64,000 bases of DNA from JACVRW01 sp963819115 (lineage in GTDB: Bacteria > Actinomycetota > Thermoleophilia > Solirubrobacterales > Thermoleophilaceae), in assembly GCA_963819115.1 (NCBI GenBank), contig CAWFUR010000011.1:1984001-2048000 (forward strand), written 5' to 3'. The notes beneath the pieces were generated by a model. The model was not told the origin of the DNA and made no database searches. It was given only the letters and a program-made list of their open reading frames with translations. Shown here piece by piece: positions 53,335 through 61,964 of this stretch. The position numbers were made by a program, and so were the translations under genes. Within the stretch, counting starts at the first letter, position 1, and every line of letters starts with the position of its first letter.

Positions 53335-56300
53335 CTAAAGGCGCTCCGCCAGAACCTTCGCCCGCTCGCGGAAACGCTCGACGCTCTTCAGCTTGATGTC
53401 CTCGTAGCCCCGGATCACGTCCGGGAGCTCCGCCAGCTCCACGGCGGTCGCGTGGGACTCCGGCGTGAGGGCGGCCACGGCTTCCGCCACCAGCTGCTCG
53501 TACTCGCCGATCAGGCCCCGCTCGAGGCGACGCATTCGCGCGAGGCCGAACGGGTCCAGGGGCGTGCCACGGAGCCGGCGCATGGCCCGCAGCGTCCGGA
53601 GGGCGGGCACGAACCAGCGGCCCAGCTTCAGCTTGCGCTTCATGCCCAGGGCACGCAGGAACGGCGGATGGAGGTTGAACCAGATGCGTGCGTCGTCGCC
53701 CAGCTCGCGGCCCATGCGCGCCCGCTCGTACCCGTCCAGGTGGAGGCGGGCCACCTCGTACTCGTCCTTGTAGGCCATCAGCTTGTGCAGGTTCCGCGCC
53801 ACCGCTTGGGCCAGCTCGTCGTGCCCCGGCGCCAGCTCCTGCTCGGCCACCTGGACCCAGCGCACCGCCCGGGCGTAGCGCGCCGCGTAGGAGTGACCCT
53901 GGTAGGCCACCAGCTCGGGAACCCGCACCTCCACCAGGCGCCGCAGCTCGCCGCGATCGCCGTTCACCGCCTCGTCCACCAGCTCCGACTCGGGATCGGA
54001 CAGCTCGCGCCGCGCGGGCTCCTCATCCGGGCCGGCCAGCGCCCGCTCCAGGGCCTGGGGGTCGGCCACTGTGGCCCGGCCCCACGCGAATGCGCTCAGG
54101 TTCTTCTCCACGGCCGCGCCGTTCATCGTGATCGCCTGCTCGAGGGCCTCCGCCGACACCGGCAGCAGCCCCCGCTGGTAGGCCGCGCCGAGCATGAGCG
54201 TGTTGGTCATCATGTGGTCGCCGAACAGGCGCTCCGAGATCTGCTGCGCGTCGAGGTAGAGGTTGTGCTCGCTGCGCGTCACGGCGGCGATGCGGTCGAG
54301 CTGGGGCGAGAGCTCGGGGAAGCGCTCGTCCGGGTCCAGCACCATCCGGCCCGTGGGCACGGCGCCGGTGGACACCACGGCCACGGTGCGTCCCGGCTCG
54401 GCCGTGGCCAGGTTGGTGTCGGCGCTGGCGCCGAGGAGGTCGAAGCCGAGATAGGCGTCCACGCTGCCCGCGGGCGACTTGCTCGCCGAGGCCAGCGGGC
54501 CGCGCGAGATGCGGAGGTCGGACACCACCGGACCGCCCTTCTGCGACAGGCCGGTCTGGTCCAGTCCGCGCACGTGCAGCCCGTCGATCAGCGCAGCCAT
54601 GCCGAGCACCTGGCTGACGGTGACCACTCCGGTGCCGCCGATGCCCATCATGCGCACGGCGCACTCGGCGGCGTCCACCAGCGGCTCTGGCCGCGCCAGG
54701 CCGGCGGGCGGCTCGGGCACGACCCGCTTGGCCCGCTTCCCGGGCACGACGGTGAGGAACGACGGGCAGTCCCCCTCGACGCACGAGTAGTCCTTGTTGC
54801 ACGAGGCCTGGTGGATCTGCGTCTTGCGCCCGAACTCGGTCTCAGTGGGCACCACGGAGAGGCAGCTGGACTTCTTCCCGCAGTCGCCACAGCCCTCGCA
54901 CACCCGCTCGTTGATCCAGATCCGCTCCGCCGGGTCCACGGCCTTGCCGCGCTTGCGCTTGCGCCGTAGCTCGGCCGCGCACTCCTGGTCGTGGATCAGC
55001 ACCGTCACGCCCGCCACCGCCGCAAGCTCCTGCTGGACCGGGATCAGCTCGGACCGGTCACGCACCTCGGCGATCGGCGCCAACCTCACGCCCCGGTACC
55101 GCGACGGGTCCTCGGTGGTCACCACGATCCGCCGGACGCCCTCGAGCTCCAGCCAGCGGGTCAGCTCGGGCACGCCCATCCCGCCCTCCACCTGCTGGCC
55201 GCCGGTCATGGCCACGGCCTCGTTGAAGAGCAGCTTGTAGGTGATGTTCACCCCGGAGGCCACCGCGGCCCGCACGGCCAGGGAGCCGGAGTGGTGGAAG
55301 GTGCCATCGCCGATGTTCTGGACGAGGTGGCGGTCGTCGGTGAACGGCGCCATGCCGATCCACTGCGCGCCCTCCCCTCCCATCTGCGTGATGCCGGTGA
55401 TCTCCCCCTTGCCCTCGGGGTTCAGCAGCACCATCGTGTGGCAGCCGATGCCCGCACCCACGAGCGTGCCCTCCGGCGCCTTGGTGGAGCTGTTGTGGGG
55501 GCAGCCCGAGCAGAAGAAGGGAGAGCGGGCGGCCATCGGCAGCGGGCGCGGACGCCCCGCGATCGCGTCCAGCTCGGCGATGCGGGCGGCCACCGACGGG
55601 ATCTCCACCCGGCCGCGAAGCCGCGCGGCCACCGCCCGGGCCATCATGTCGGCGTCCAGGTCGAGCGTGGCGGGCAGCAACGGCTCGCCGCGCTCGTCGC
55701 GCTTGCCCACGATCCGGGGCGCTCCGGATACGCCGTACAGGGTCTCCTTGAGGTGGGTCTCCACGAAGGGGCCCTTCTCCTCGGCCACGAGGATCTCGTC
55801 CAGCCCGTGGGCGAACTCCCGCACCACGGTGGGCTCCAGCGGCCAGATCATCCCCAGCTTGAGCAGCCGGATGCCGGCGTGCTCCAGGGCGCGCCCGTCG
55901 AGGCCGAGCCCGCGGAGGGCGTGCAGGAGGTCGTAGTAGGGCTTTCCGGCGGCCACGATCCCCAGCCAGGCGTCCCCGGCGCCGGCGATCCGGTTCACGC
56001 CGTTCTCGCGGGCGTAGGCCAGGGCGAGGTCCGTGCGTATCCCGCGCAGCGTCTCCTCCATCTCGAGCGATGCCGGAGCCAGCAGGTTGCCGTTGGGCAC
56101 ATGGGAGTACGGGCGGCCGCGCCACTCGATCTCGGGCAGCACCGGCGTGACCCGGCCCGGCGCCACATCGGCGGTGCCGAGCGCGTCGGCCACGCTGGTC
56201 ACGATCTTCATCGAGCTCCAAAGCCCGGAGGCCCGCGAGCACGCCCAGGCATGCAGGCCGAGATCGAGCACGTCCTGCACATCTGCCGGGAAGAACACCG

Positions 56301-56898
56301 GCATGTGGAGGCCGGCGAGCAGGGACTCGGAGGCGCTCGGGAGGGTGGACGACTTGCTGGCGGGATCGTCTCCCACCACGGCGATGGCGCCGCCGGTGCG
56401 AGCTACGCCCACGAAGTTGCCGTGCCGGAGCGAGTCGGCCGCGCGGTCGAGGCCCGGAGCCTTGCCGTACCAGAGGCCGAGCACGCCGTCGTACCGGGAG
56501 CCGGGCAGTGTGGCCGCCAGCTGGCTTCCCCACGCCGAAGTGGCGCCCAGCTCTTCGTTCAGGCCGGGCACGTGGCGCACGTGGTGCTGTGCGCAGAGCT
56601 CGCCCTGGCGCTGGAGCTCCTGGTCGAGACCGCCGAGAGGCGAGCCCTGATAGCCCGACACGAGGGTCCCGGTGTGCAATCCGAGGCGGCGGTCGGCCCG
56701 GTGCTGGTCGAGCGGCAGCCGGACCAGTGCCTGGACCCCGGTGAGCAGGATCCGGCCCTCCTCCAGGACGTACCGGTCGGCGAGCGTGACCTCGCGGCCC
56801 GGGGCCCGCCGGCGCTCGCCCCGGGAGGCCGAGGTACGGCGGTCCTGGGCGCGTGGCCTGCGGCGTTCCGGACGTTCGCGCAGCGCGGTGGGGTTCAC
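53335..56898 (-). CDS. Fused indolepyruvate:ferredoxin oxidoreductase (IorA-IorB fusion)
   Basis: A 1187-residue single-chain 2-oxoacid:acceptor oxidoreductase. The first 450 residues are the pyrimidine half, with TGTLVSGYQGSPLGGLD. FFCSGCPHNSSTKAPEG and GIGCHTMVLLNPEGKG begin the thiamine diphosphate domain, where GDGTFHHSGSLAVRAAV binds the cofactor. Next are ferredoxin cysteines (VCEGCGDCGKKSSCLSV). The gamma domain has GIGGTGVVTVSQVLG. The GTG at 56898, 6 bp after GAGGAG, is a better start than the TTG at 56940. It decarboxylates aryl or branched 2-oxo acids to acyl-CoA, fitting the amino-acid dehydrogenase encoded divergently. Confidence 0.9.
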   Translation of the reverse strand: MNPTALRERPERRRPRAQDRRTSASRGERRRAPGREVTLADRYVLEEGRILLTGVQALVRLPLDQHRADRRLGLHTGTLVSGYQGSPLGGLDQELQRQGELCAQHHVRHVPGLNEELGATSAWGSQLAATLPGSRYDGVLGLWYGKAPGLDRAADSLRHGNFVGVARTGGAIAVVGDDPASKSSTLPSASESLLAGLHMPVFFPADVQDVLDLGLHAWACSRASGLWSSMKIVTSVADALGTADVAPGRVTPVLPEIEWRGRPYSHVPNGNLLAPASLEMEETLRGIRTDLALAYARENGVNRIAGAGDAWLGIVAAGKPYYDLLHALRGLGLDGRALEHAGIRLLKLGMIWPLEPTVVREFAHGLDEILVAEEKGPFVETHLKETLYGVSGAPRIVGKRDERGEPLLPATLDLDADMMARAVAARLRGRVEIPSVAARIAELDAIAGRPRPLPMAARSPFFCSGCPHNSSTKAPEGTLVGAGIGCHTMVLLNPEGKGEITGITQMGGEGAQWIGMAPFTDDRHLVQNIGDGTFHHSGSLAVRAAVASGVNITYKLLFNEAVAMTGGQQVEGGMGVPELTRWLELEGVRRIVVTTEDPSRYRGVRLAPIAEVRDRSELIPVQQELAAVAGVTVLIHDQECAAELRRKRKRGKAVDPAERIWINERVCEGCGDCGKKSSCLSVVPTETEFGRKTQIHQASCNKDYSCVEGDCPSFLTVVPGKRAKRVVPEPPAGLARPEPLVDAAECAVRMMGIGGTGVVTVSQVLGMAALIDGLHVRGLDQTGLSQKGGPVVSDLRISRGPLASASKSPAGSVDAYLGFDLLGASADTNLATAEPGRTVAVVSTGAVPTGRMVLDPDERFPELSPQLDRIAAVTRSEHNLYLDAQQISERLFGDHMMTNTLMLGAAYQRGLLPVSAEALEQAITMNGAAVEKNLSAFAWGRATVADPQALERALAGPDEEPARRELSDPESELVDEAVNGDRGELRRLVEVRVPELVAYQGHSYAARYARAVRWVQVAEQELAPGHDELAQAVARNLHKLMAYKDEYEVARLHLDGYERARMGRELGDDARIWFNLHPPFLRALGMKRKLKLGRWFVPALRTLRAMRRLRGTPLDPFGLARMRRLERGLIGEYEQLVAEAVAALTPESHATAVELAELPDVIRGYEDIKLKSVERFRERAKVLAERL

Positions 56899-57030
56899 TC
56901 GTCTCTCCTCGGGTACGACCAGTTCAGCGGCCTTTGGCAAAGATAACTTACCATTGGCGGCACACAGAGCCCCCTATGCGGATGGCCCGTGCTCCTCTAC
57001 CTCCTGTCCACCACTATTGAGGCGGTTCCG

Positions 57031-57042
57031 GTTGATGTCAAC
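57031..57042. promoter_or_regulatory. Perfect inverted repeat GTTGA-TG-TCAAC in the divergent promoter region
   Basis: GTTGA (57031-57035) and TCAAC (57038-57042) are perfect around TG. The site lies 21 bp before the amino-acid dehydrogenase start and 133 bp before that of the indolepyruvate oxidoreductase. It is a possible site of the FadR-type regulator encoded in the same operon. No other strong feature is seen in the gap 56899-57062. Confidence 0.4.
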
Positions 57043-57055
57043 TACTTTCAGGACT

Positions 57056-57076
57056 ATGGTCAATGGAAATGACCAT
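57056..57076. promoter_or_regulatory. 21-bp inverted repeat overlapping the dehydrogenase start codon
   Basis: ATGGTCA (57056-57062) and TGACCAT (57070-57076) are perfect inverted repeats around ATGGAAA, which contains the start codon at 57063. A repressor bound here would block initiation. Its place and symmetry agree with an operator; the half-site TGGTCA is a GntR/FadR-like sequence, but the spacing is longer than usual. Confidence 0.45.
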
Positions 57077-58145
57077 TTCTGCTAGGCCTCCAGTCCTTTC
57101 CCCCCAGGCCCTCGCAGACGACGATCACGAGCGCATCGTCGTCCGCCAGGACCGCGCCACCGGAACACGCTTCGTGGTGGCCGTGCACTCCACGGTTCTG
57201 GGACCCGCGCTTGGCGGGCTTCGGCTGAAGCGCTATCCAGGCGGGCTGCGCGAGGCCATGGCGGACGCCATGGGACTGGCCCGCACGATGACGCTCAAGG
57301 CCTCGGCCGCCGGCCTCGCGCTCGGGGGTGGCAAGGCGGTGATGATCGACGACGGCGTGCAGCACATGCGCAACGCCCGGCTCGAGGTGGCCGCCCGTAC
57401 CGTGGACGACCTCGGCGGCGACTACGTGACGGCCGAGGACATCGGCACCACCACGGCGGACATGGACCTGATGTCGCGCTTCACCCCCTACGTGGTCGGC
57501 CGCTCGCCGGCCGCCGGCGGTGGCGGCGACCCCTCGCCGGTCACGGCGGAGACGGTGTTCCGGTCCGTGGGCTGCGGGCTGCGCGCAGCCACGGGATCCG
57601 CGGATCTGGATGGCCGACGCGTGGGCATCGTCGGCCTCGGCAAGGTGGGCCACGCCCTGGGCGCGAAGCTCGCCTCCGGGGGTGCCGAGGTGATCGCCTG
57701 CGATCTCGATCCGGAGCGGGTCGAGCGCTTCACGGACGAGCACGGAGGCCAGGCCGCGCCGTCCGCCGAGGCCGTGCTGGGACTGGAGCTCGACGTGCTC
57801 TCGCCCTGCGCCGCCGGCGGGATGATCGACGACGCGATCGCGCGCTCGATCGAATGCCGGGTGGTGGCGGGCGCGGCCAACAACCCGCTCGCGAGCCGCG
57901 AGGTGGCGGGCACGCTAGCGAGGCGGGGAATTCTCTACGTGCCCGACTTCCTCGCCAACTGCGGCGGGCTCATCCACGTGGCCGCCGAGTGGTACGACGG
58001 GGAGGGGCCCACCGAGTCCGTGCTGGTGGATCGTGCGGAGGAGAGCATCGAGCGTGCGATCGCCACGGCTGACGCCGAGGGGTCGACGCCATGGGAGGTG
58101 GCCGAGCGCCAGGCCCTCGAGCGGGTCGAGGCGGCACGCGCGTGA
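57063..58145 (+). CDS. Glu/Leu/Phe/Val dehydrogenase (leucine/branched-chain amino acid dehydrogenase type)
   Basis: A 360-residue NAD-dependent amino-acid dehydrogenase. Catalytic and substrate segments are LGPALGGLRLKRYPGG and MTLKASAAGLALGGGKAVM, with the catalytic Lys in GGGKA. The Rossmann motif is VGIVGLGKVGHALGAKLASG near residue 185. Length and motifs fit LeuDH/ValDH rather than hexameric GDH. It deaminates branched or aromatic amino acids to 2-oxo acids, the type used by the divergent oxidoreductase. An ATG at 57069 could also serve as start. It is followed by a FadR-type regulator with a GTGA overlap. Confidence 0.88.
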   Translation: MEMTISARPPVLSPQALADDDHERIVVRQDRATGTRFVVAVHSTVLGPALGGLRLKRYPGGLREAMADAMGLARTMTLKASAAGLALGGGKAVMIDDGVQHMRNARLEVAARTVDDLGGDYVTAEDIGTTTADMDLMSRFTPYVVGRSPAAGGGGDPSPVTAETVFRSVGCGLRAATGSADLDGRRVGIVGLGKVGHALGAKLASGGAEVIACDLDPERVERFTDEHGGQAAPSAEAVLGLELDVLSPCAAGGMIDDAIARSIECRVVAGAANNPLASREVAGTLARRGILYVPDFLANCGGLIHVAAEWYDGEGPTESVLVDRAEESIERAIATADAEGSTPWEVAERQALERVEAARA

Positions 58146-58981
58146 GCTCCGGGCTCCTGGCCCGGGAGCGCCCATATACTCGAACCGGTTTGCAGCGCGA
58201 CTTTGAACCGGTCGCCACCCGCCGGACCTTTCAGGAGGCGGTGGAGCAGATCGCCGAGAAGGTCAAGGCCGGCGACCTGCACGTGGGTGACCGTCTCCCC
58301 TCCGAGCGTGAGCTCGCGGCACGAATGCAGATCAGCCGCCCGACGCTCCGTGAGGCGGTGAAGGTGCTGGCTGAAGCCGGTGTGCTGGAGGTGCGCCGAG
58401 GGCAGGCCGGCGGCATCTTCGTGGCCGCCGAGCTGGTGCCGCGCGAGCTCCTCCAGAGCCGTCAGGAGATCCGCGTGGGCGAGGTGTCCGGTGTGCTCGA
58501 GGCCCGCAGGCTGCTCGAGCCGCGTGTAGCCCAGCTGGCGGCCGTGCACGCCAGCGAGGAGGATTTCGCGGCCATGGCTGCCCTGATCGAGCGCAAGCGG
58601 GAACTGGCCGCGCGGGACGACGTGCTGCGCCACGAGGATCTCTTCCTCCAGCTCGACCTGAAGTTCCACCTGGCCATGGCCCGGGCAACCCGCAACTCGA
58701 CCGTGGTGTCGCTGATGCGCAGCCTGTTCAAGCGGCTCGAGATCGCGCGCGACATGGCCCTTCACGCCCCGCCCGTGCCCGACTGGGTGATCGACGTGCA
58801 CGAGCGGACCCTCGCGGCCATCCGCAGCGCCGACTTCGCCGCCATCGACGAGGTGATGGACGAGCATCTCGCGCAGCTCGAGCAGATCTGGGAGCGGGAG
58901 ACGGGCCGCGGGCTGGTGCGCCCGCTGCCGGACTTCCTCCAGCCCGTGGCCGCCCGGTCGCGGGCACTGCGCGCCGGCTAG
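58142..58981 (+). CDS. FadR-subfamily GntR transcriptional regulator
   Basis: A 279-residue regulator. The winged helix is at about residues 30-100, with LPSERELAARMQISRPTLREA followed by VKVLAEAGVLEVRRGQAGG. The C-terminal domain is the FCD helical effector domain of FadR proteins, with DLKFHLAMARATRNSTVV carrying the metal-binding Asp and His. The GTG at 58142 is coupled to the dehydrogenase stop. A TTG at 58190 is also in frame and follows a TATACT box, so a second, shorter product is possible. It probably senses an amino-acid or 2-oxo acid and controls the dehydrogenase operon. Confidence 0.88.
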   Translation: MSSGLLARERPYTRTGLQRDFEPVATRRTFQEAVEQIAEKVKAGDLHVGDRLPSERELAARMQISRPTLREAVKVLAEAGVLEVRRGQAGGIFVAAELVPRELLQSRQEIRVGEVSGVLEARRLLEPRVAQLAAVHASEEDFAAMAALIERKRELAARDDVLRHEDLFLQLDLKFHLAMARATRNSTVVSLMRSLFKRLEIARDMALHAPPVPDWVIDVHERTLAAIRSADFAAIDEVMDEHLAQLEQIWERETGRGLVRPLPDFLQPVAARSRALRAG

Positions 58982-59002
58982 TCCGGCGATAGCGTGGCGA
59001 GC

Positions 59003-59860
59003 ATGTCAGGACCGCTGCTGGTGGTGGATGCGCCCTCGATGCTGTTCCGCGCCTTCTACGCGCTGCCCGACTCGATCACGGGGAAGGACGGGCAGCCCGT
59101 GAACGCCCTGCTGGGCACGGCGAACCTTGTGCTGCGCGAGGTGGAGGAGCACTCGCCCCGAGCCGTGGTTCTGTGCTTCGGCCCCGACGCCGCCCACTAC
59201 CGGGTGGAGCTGTTCGACGGCTACCACGCCGAGCGCCCGGAGGTGCCGGACACGCTGGCGCCTCAGTTCGCGGACTCGCGCGACTTCTTCGAGGCGTTCG
59301 GCTGGATCGTCGCGGCCAGCGAGAACCTGGAGGCCGACGACCTGCTGGGATCGTTCGCGGAGGCCGAGACCGAGGCCGGTGGGCGCACGCTCGTGATGAC
59401 CGGGGACCGGGACATGTTCCAGTGCGCCGGTGACCGGGTCACGATCCTCTACGTGCGCACCGGCGCGCGCGGCGCCGAGCTGGTGGACCCGGCCGAGGTG
59501 CGGAAGCGCTACGGCGTGCCCCCTGAGCTCGTGCCCGACTTCATCGCTCTGCGGGGCGACCCTTCGGACGGCATCCCGGGCGCCAGGGGCATCGGCGAGA
59601 AGACGGCGGCCGACCTGCTCGGGCGCCACGGGTCACTGGAGGCGGCGCTCGACGCCGCCATGCGGGAGACCAAGCCGAGGGTCCGCGCGGCGCTTCTGGA
59701 CCAGCGGGACGAGCTGCTGCGCTTCAAGGAGATCGCGACATTGCAGGACGCGGGCGTGAAGCGGCCGCCCGACCGCGAGACCGACCTGGCGGGGGCTGCC
59801 GAGGCCGCCCGGGTCCGGGGCATGGAGCGACTGGCCGGGCGCCTAGAGGGCGGCGGCTAG
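59003..59860 (+). CDS. 5'-3' exonuclease (PolA N-terminal/flap-endonuclease type)
   Basis: A 285-residue nuclease. The metal-binding acids are seen in VVDAPSMLFRAFYALP, ASENLEADDLLG, VMTGDRDMFQCAGD and GDPSDGIPGARGIGEKTAADLL, the last also the helix-hairpin-helix that grips DNA. It is the stand-alone version of the 5' nuclease domain of DNA polymerase I, used to remove flaps and RNA primers. The ATG at 59003 starts at the family N-terminus; a GTG at 58994 is 3 codons upstream. It has no obvious operon partner. Confidence 0.93.
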   Translation: MSGPLLVVDAPSMLFRAFYALPDSITGKDGQPVNALLGTANLVLREVEEHSPRAVVLCFGPDAAHYRVELFDGYHAERPEVPDTLAPQFADSRDFFEAFGWIVAASENLEADDLLGSFAEAETEAGGRTLVMTGDRDMFQCAGDRVTILYVRTGARGAELVDPAEVRKRYGVPPELVPDFIALRGDPSDGIPGARGIGEKTAADLLGRHGSLEAALDAAMRETKPRVRAALLDQRDELLRFKEIATLQDAGVKRPPDRETDLAGAAEAARVRGMERLAGRLEGGG

Positions 59861-60540
59861 GCCCGGCTAGCAGCCGTCTGGTGCTCCGGGCGCCAGCCGG
59901 TGGCGTCCCGGAAGCGACCGTTCGACACGCGCTCCCCGTCGCCCACGACGTTATAGATCCCACCCGGCACGTCGGCCGCGGCGGCGAGGGCGGTGTGCGC
60001 ATCCTCGATCCGCAGGGTCGCGCCGAAGGAGCGGAACCGCTTGGCCGGCTCTTCGTTACCGGTCCCTGGCCCGTACAGGAGCCCGAGTCGGAGTGCGACG
60101 CCCCGGCCTCCGCCGTCAGCGAAGCGCCCCACCTCGCGCTCCGCGTCGAGCGTTGAGGCCGCAAGCTCAGAGATCTCGTCCGCCACCGGAGTGCTCTCGT
60201 CCACCGTGCCCGACACCGGGTACACGAAGGCGATACTCGGATAGACGAAGCAGCCGGCCCCGCCGGCCAGGGCGGCGTCCACCAGCAACGGGGTCGCTTC
60301 GCTGCGCAGGCGATCGTTGTCGCGCCAGGCCTCGCGGTCGCCCTGGGACTCAGGCGGCGGAATCCGGGTGGCCAGGTGATAGATCGCGTCCACGCCTCTG
60401 GTGGCCTCCCTCACGGCGTCCGCGTCGAACAGGTCCAGCTCGCGGCTACCGGGCGCCGCGACGTCGTGACCGGCCTCTCGTAGCAGCGGAATCGTGCCGC
60501 GCCCGAGCACTCCCGAGCCGCCCGTGACCAAAACTCTCAT
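59857..60540 (-). CDS. NAD-dependent epimerase/dehydratase family protein (atypical SDR)
   Basis: A 227-residue extended SDR-like protein. The NAD motif is VTGGSGVLGRGTIPLL at residues 5-20. YHLATRIPPP near residue 54 and the Ser in VYPSIAFVYP follow. The catalytic Tyr-x3-Lys is not in its classical place: the expected YxxxK is replaced by DAEREV, so catalysis may be altered. It is shorter than usual (300). The stop shares CTAG with that of the converging exonuclease gene. Substrate unknown. Confidence 0.8.
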   Translation of the reverse strand: MRVLVTGGSGVLGRGTIPLLREAGHDVAAPGSRELDLFDADAVREATRGVDAIYHLATRIPPPESQGDREAWRDNDRLRSEATPLLVDAALAGGAGCFVYPSIAFVYPVSGTVDESTPVADEISELAASTLDAEREVGRFADGGGRGVALRLGLLYGPGTGNEEPAKRFRSFGATLRIEDAHTALAAAADVPGGIYNVVGDGERVSNGRFRDATGWRPEHQTAASRA

Positions 60541-60550
60541 GCTCGCCTCC

Positions 60551-60949
60551 TCAGGCCTCCGGGGTGCGCGGGGCGTAGCGATGGTGCAGCATCAGCGCGT
60601 TCCCGTCCGGGTCCCGGAAGAACGCCATATGGCAGACGCCGGTGTCGAAGATGTCGCCCATGAAGCTCACGCCGCGGCCCTCGAGCTCGGTCCGGGCCTC
60701 CCCCACGTCGTCCACGTGGAGGGCGATCGGATTCGCGTTCGGGTTCAGCTCACCGATACCCATCTTCACGGGGTCCATCACGTTGAGCGTGACGTTCCCG
60801 GGCTCGAACTCGGCGAAGTTGCGCTCCGGTCGGTAGGCGGTGCGTCGGAGGCCGAGCGTGCTGCCGTAGAACTCCACGGACCTCTCGAGATCACCCGTGG
60901 GGATCGATACGAAGTCCACGCCGCTGGGGATGCTGCCGTTGCCACTCAT
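60551..60949 (-). CDS. VOC-superfamily protein (glyoxalase/bleomycin-resistance fold)
   Basis: A 132-residue VOC protein of one domain. The opening VDFVSIPTGDLERSVEFYGSTLGL is the first beta-alpha-beta unit, with later FRDPDGNALMLHHRYAPR where the Asp-Pro-Asp-Gly-Asn segment and the last His/Glu-type ligand lie. Candidate metal ligands are His in IALHVDDVG and one at the end. No Glu ligand is clear, so it may bind a substrate without metal catalysis. The ATG at 60949 gives the standard start. It lies 10 bp upstream of the epimerase gene on the same strand and may share a transcript. Confidence 0.85.
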   Translation of the reverse strand: MSGNGSIPSGVDFVSIPTGDLERSVEFYGSTLGLRRTAYRPERNFAEFEPGNVTLNVMDPVKMGIGELNPNANPIALHVDDVGEARTELEGRGVSFMGDIFDTGVCHMAFFRDPDGNALMLHHRYAPRTPEA

Positions 60950-61076
60950 GGGCCGATCGTAACGCCCGGCGTACGACCCGTCGGGGAACACCGCGCGCGT
61001 CGCGACCTTGCTGATCACCCACTTCCTGAGCGCGATCTTCGAGCAGCGTCCGCAATCCTCTGACTAACATCAGAGA

Positions 61077-61964
61077 ATGTCCGATCCGCTGGTGGACCAG
61101 GTCCGCAGCTTCAACAGGACGGTGACCCAGCGCGCCGGGGCGCTGAGCGACCGGTTCCTCGCCCGGGACCGTCCCCTCGGAGAGGCGCGGCTGCTGTGGG
61201 AGATCGGCACCGAGGGATGTGAGGTGCGTGCCCTGCGCACCCGTCTGGACCTCGACTCCGGCCAGGCCAGCCGCTCGCTGCGGGCGCTCGAGGCCGCGGG
61301 GCTCGTGCGAGTGGCGCCGAGCGCGTCCGATGGGCGCGTCCGGATGGCCCGGCTAACGGCCGCGGGCCTGCGCGAGCGGGCGCTCCTCGACCGGCGCAGC
61401 GACGACCTGGCCGAGTCGATCCTCACCCCTCTCGACCCCGGGCAGAGGGAACGGCTCGGGCAGGCGATGCGCACGGTGGAGCGGCTGCTCACCTTCTCCG
61501 CCGTGCAGATCCGGGCCGTGGACCCCCGGGATCCCGACGCCCGGCAATGCATCCGCGCCTACTTCGCCGAGCTCGATCGCCGGTCGGAGTCGGGCTTCGA
61601 CCCCGGCGCGAGCATCCCAGCGGAGCCGCACCAGCTCACGCCTCCGGCCGGGTGCTTCCTGATCGCGTACCTGCGGAACGAGGCCGTGGGCTGCGGCGGA
61701 GTCAAGTACCACCCGGGCGAACCATCGGAGCTGAAGCGCCTGTGGGTCTCCGAGCAGGTGCGAGGCCTGGGAATCGGCCGCCGGCTGATGGACGAACTCG
61801 AGGCACTGGCCGCGCGGAGCGGCGCCACGCACATCCGGCTGGACACCAACAGGAAGCTCGTAGAGGCCATCGCGATGTACCGTGCGAGGGGCTACGAGGA
61901 GATCCCGGCGTTCAACGACGAGGCTTTTGCGCACCACTGGTTCGAGAAATGGCTGCAGACGTGA
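61077..61964 (+). CDS. MarR-type regulator fused to GNAT acetyltransferase
   Basis: A 295-residue two-domain protein. Residues 1-140 form a MarR winged helix: LLWEIGTEGCEVRALRTRLDL, then SGQASRSLRALEAAGLVRVAPS and the wing SDGRVRMARLTAAG. Residues 150-295 are a GNAT domain with the acetyl-CoA loop VRGLGIGRRLMDELEALA and GVKYHPGEPSELKRLWVSEQ. Such fusions are known in actinobacteria and others and probably acetylate a small molecule they also sense. The ATG at 61077 has no clear ribosome site. It overlaps the next gene, so they are likely coupled. Confidence 0.9.
   Translation: MSDPLVDQVRSFNRTVTQRAGALSDRFLARDRPLGEARLLWEIGTEGCEVRALRTRLDLDSGQASRSLRALEAAGLVRVAPSASDGRVRMARLTAAGLRERALLDRRSDDLAESILTPLDPGQRERLGQAMRTVERLLTFSAVQIRAVDPRDPDARQCIRAYFAELDRRSESGFDPGASIPAEPHQLTPPAGCFLIAYLRNEAVGCGGVKYHPGEPSELKRLWVSEQVRGLGIGRRLMDELEALAARSGATHIRLDTNRKLVEAIAMYRARGYEEIPAFNDEAFAHHWFEKWLQT

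Noticed and set aside
58142..58189. First 16 codons of the FadR-type gene as certainly translated
   Set aside because: A TATACT box and a TTG in frame at 58190 allow a shorter protein; the longer start was kept only for its GTGA coupling.
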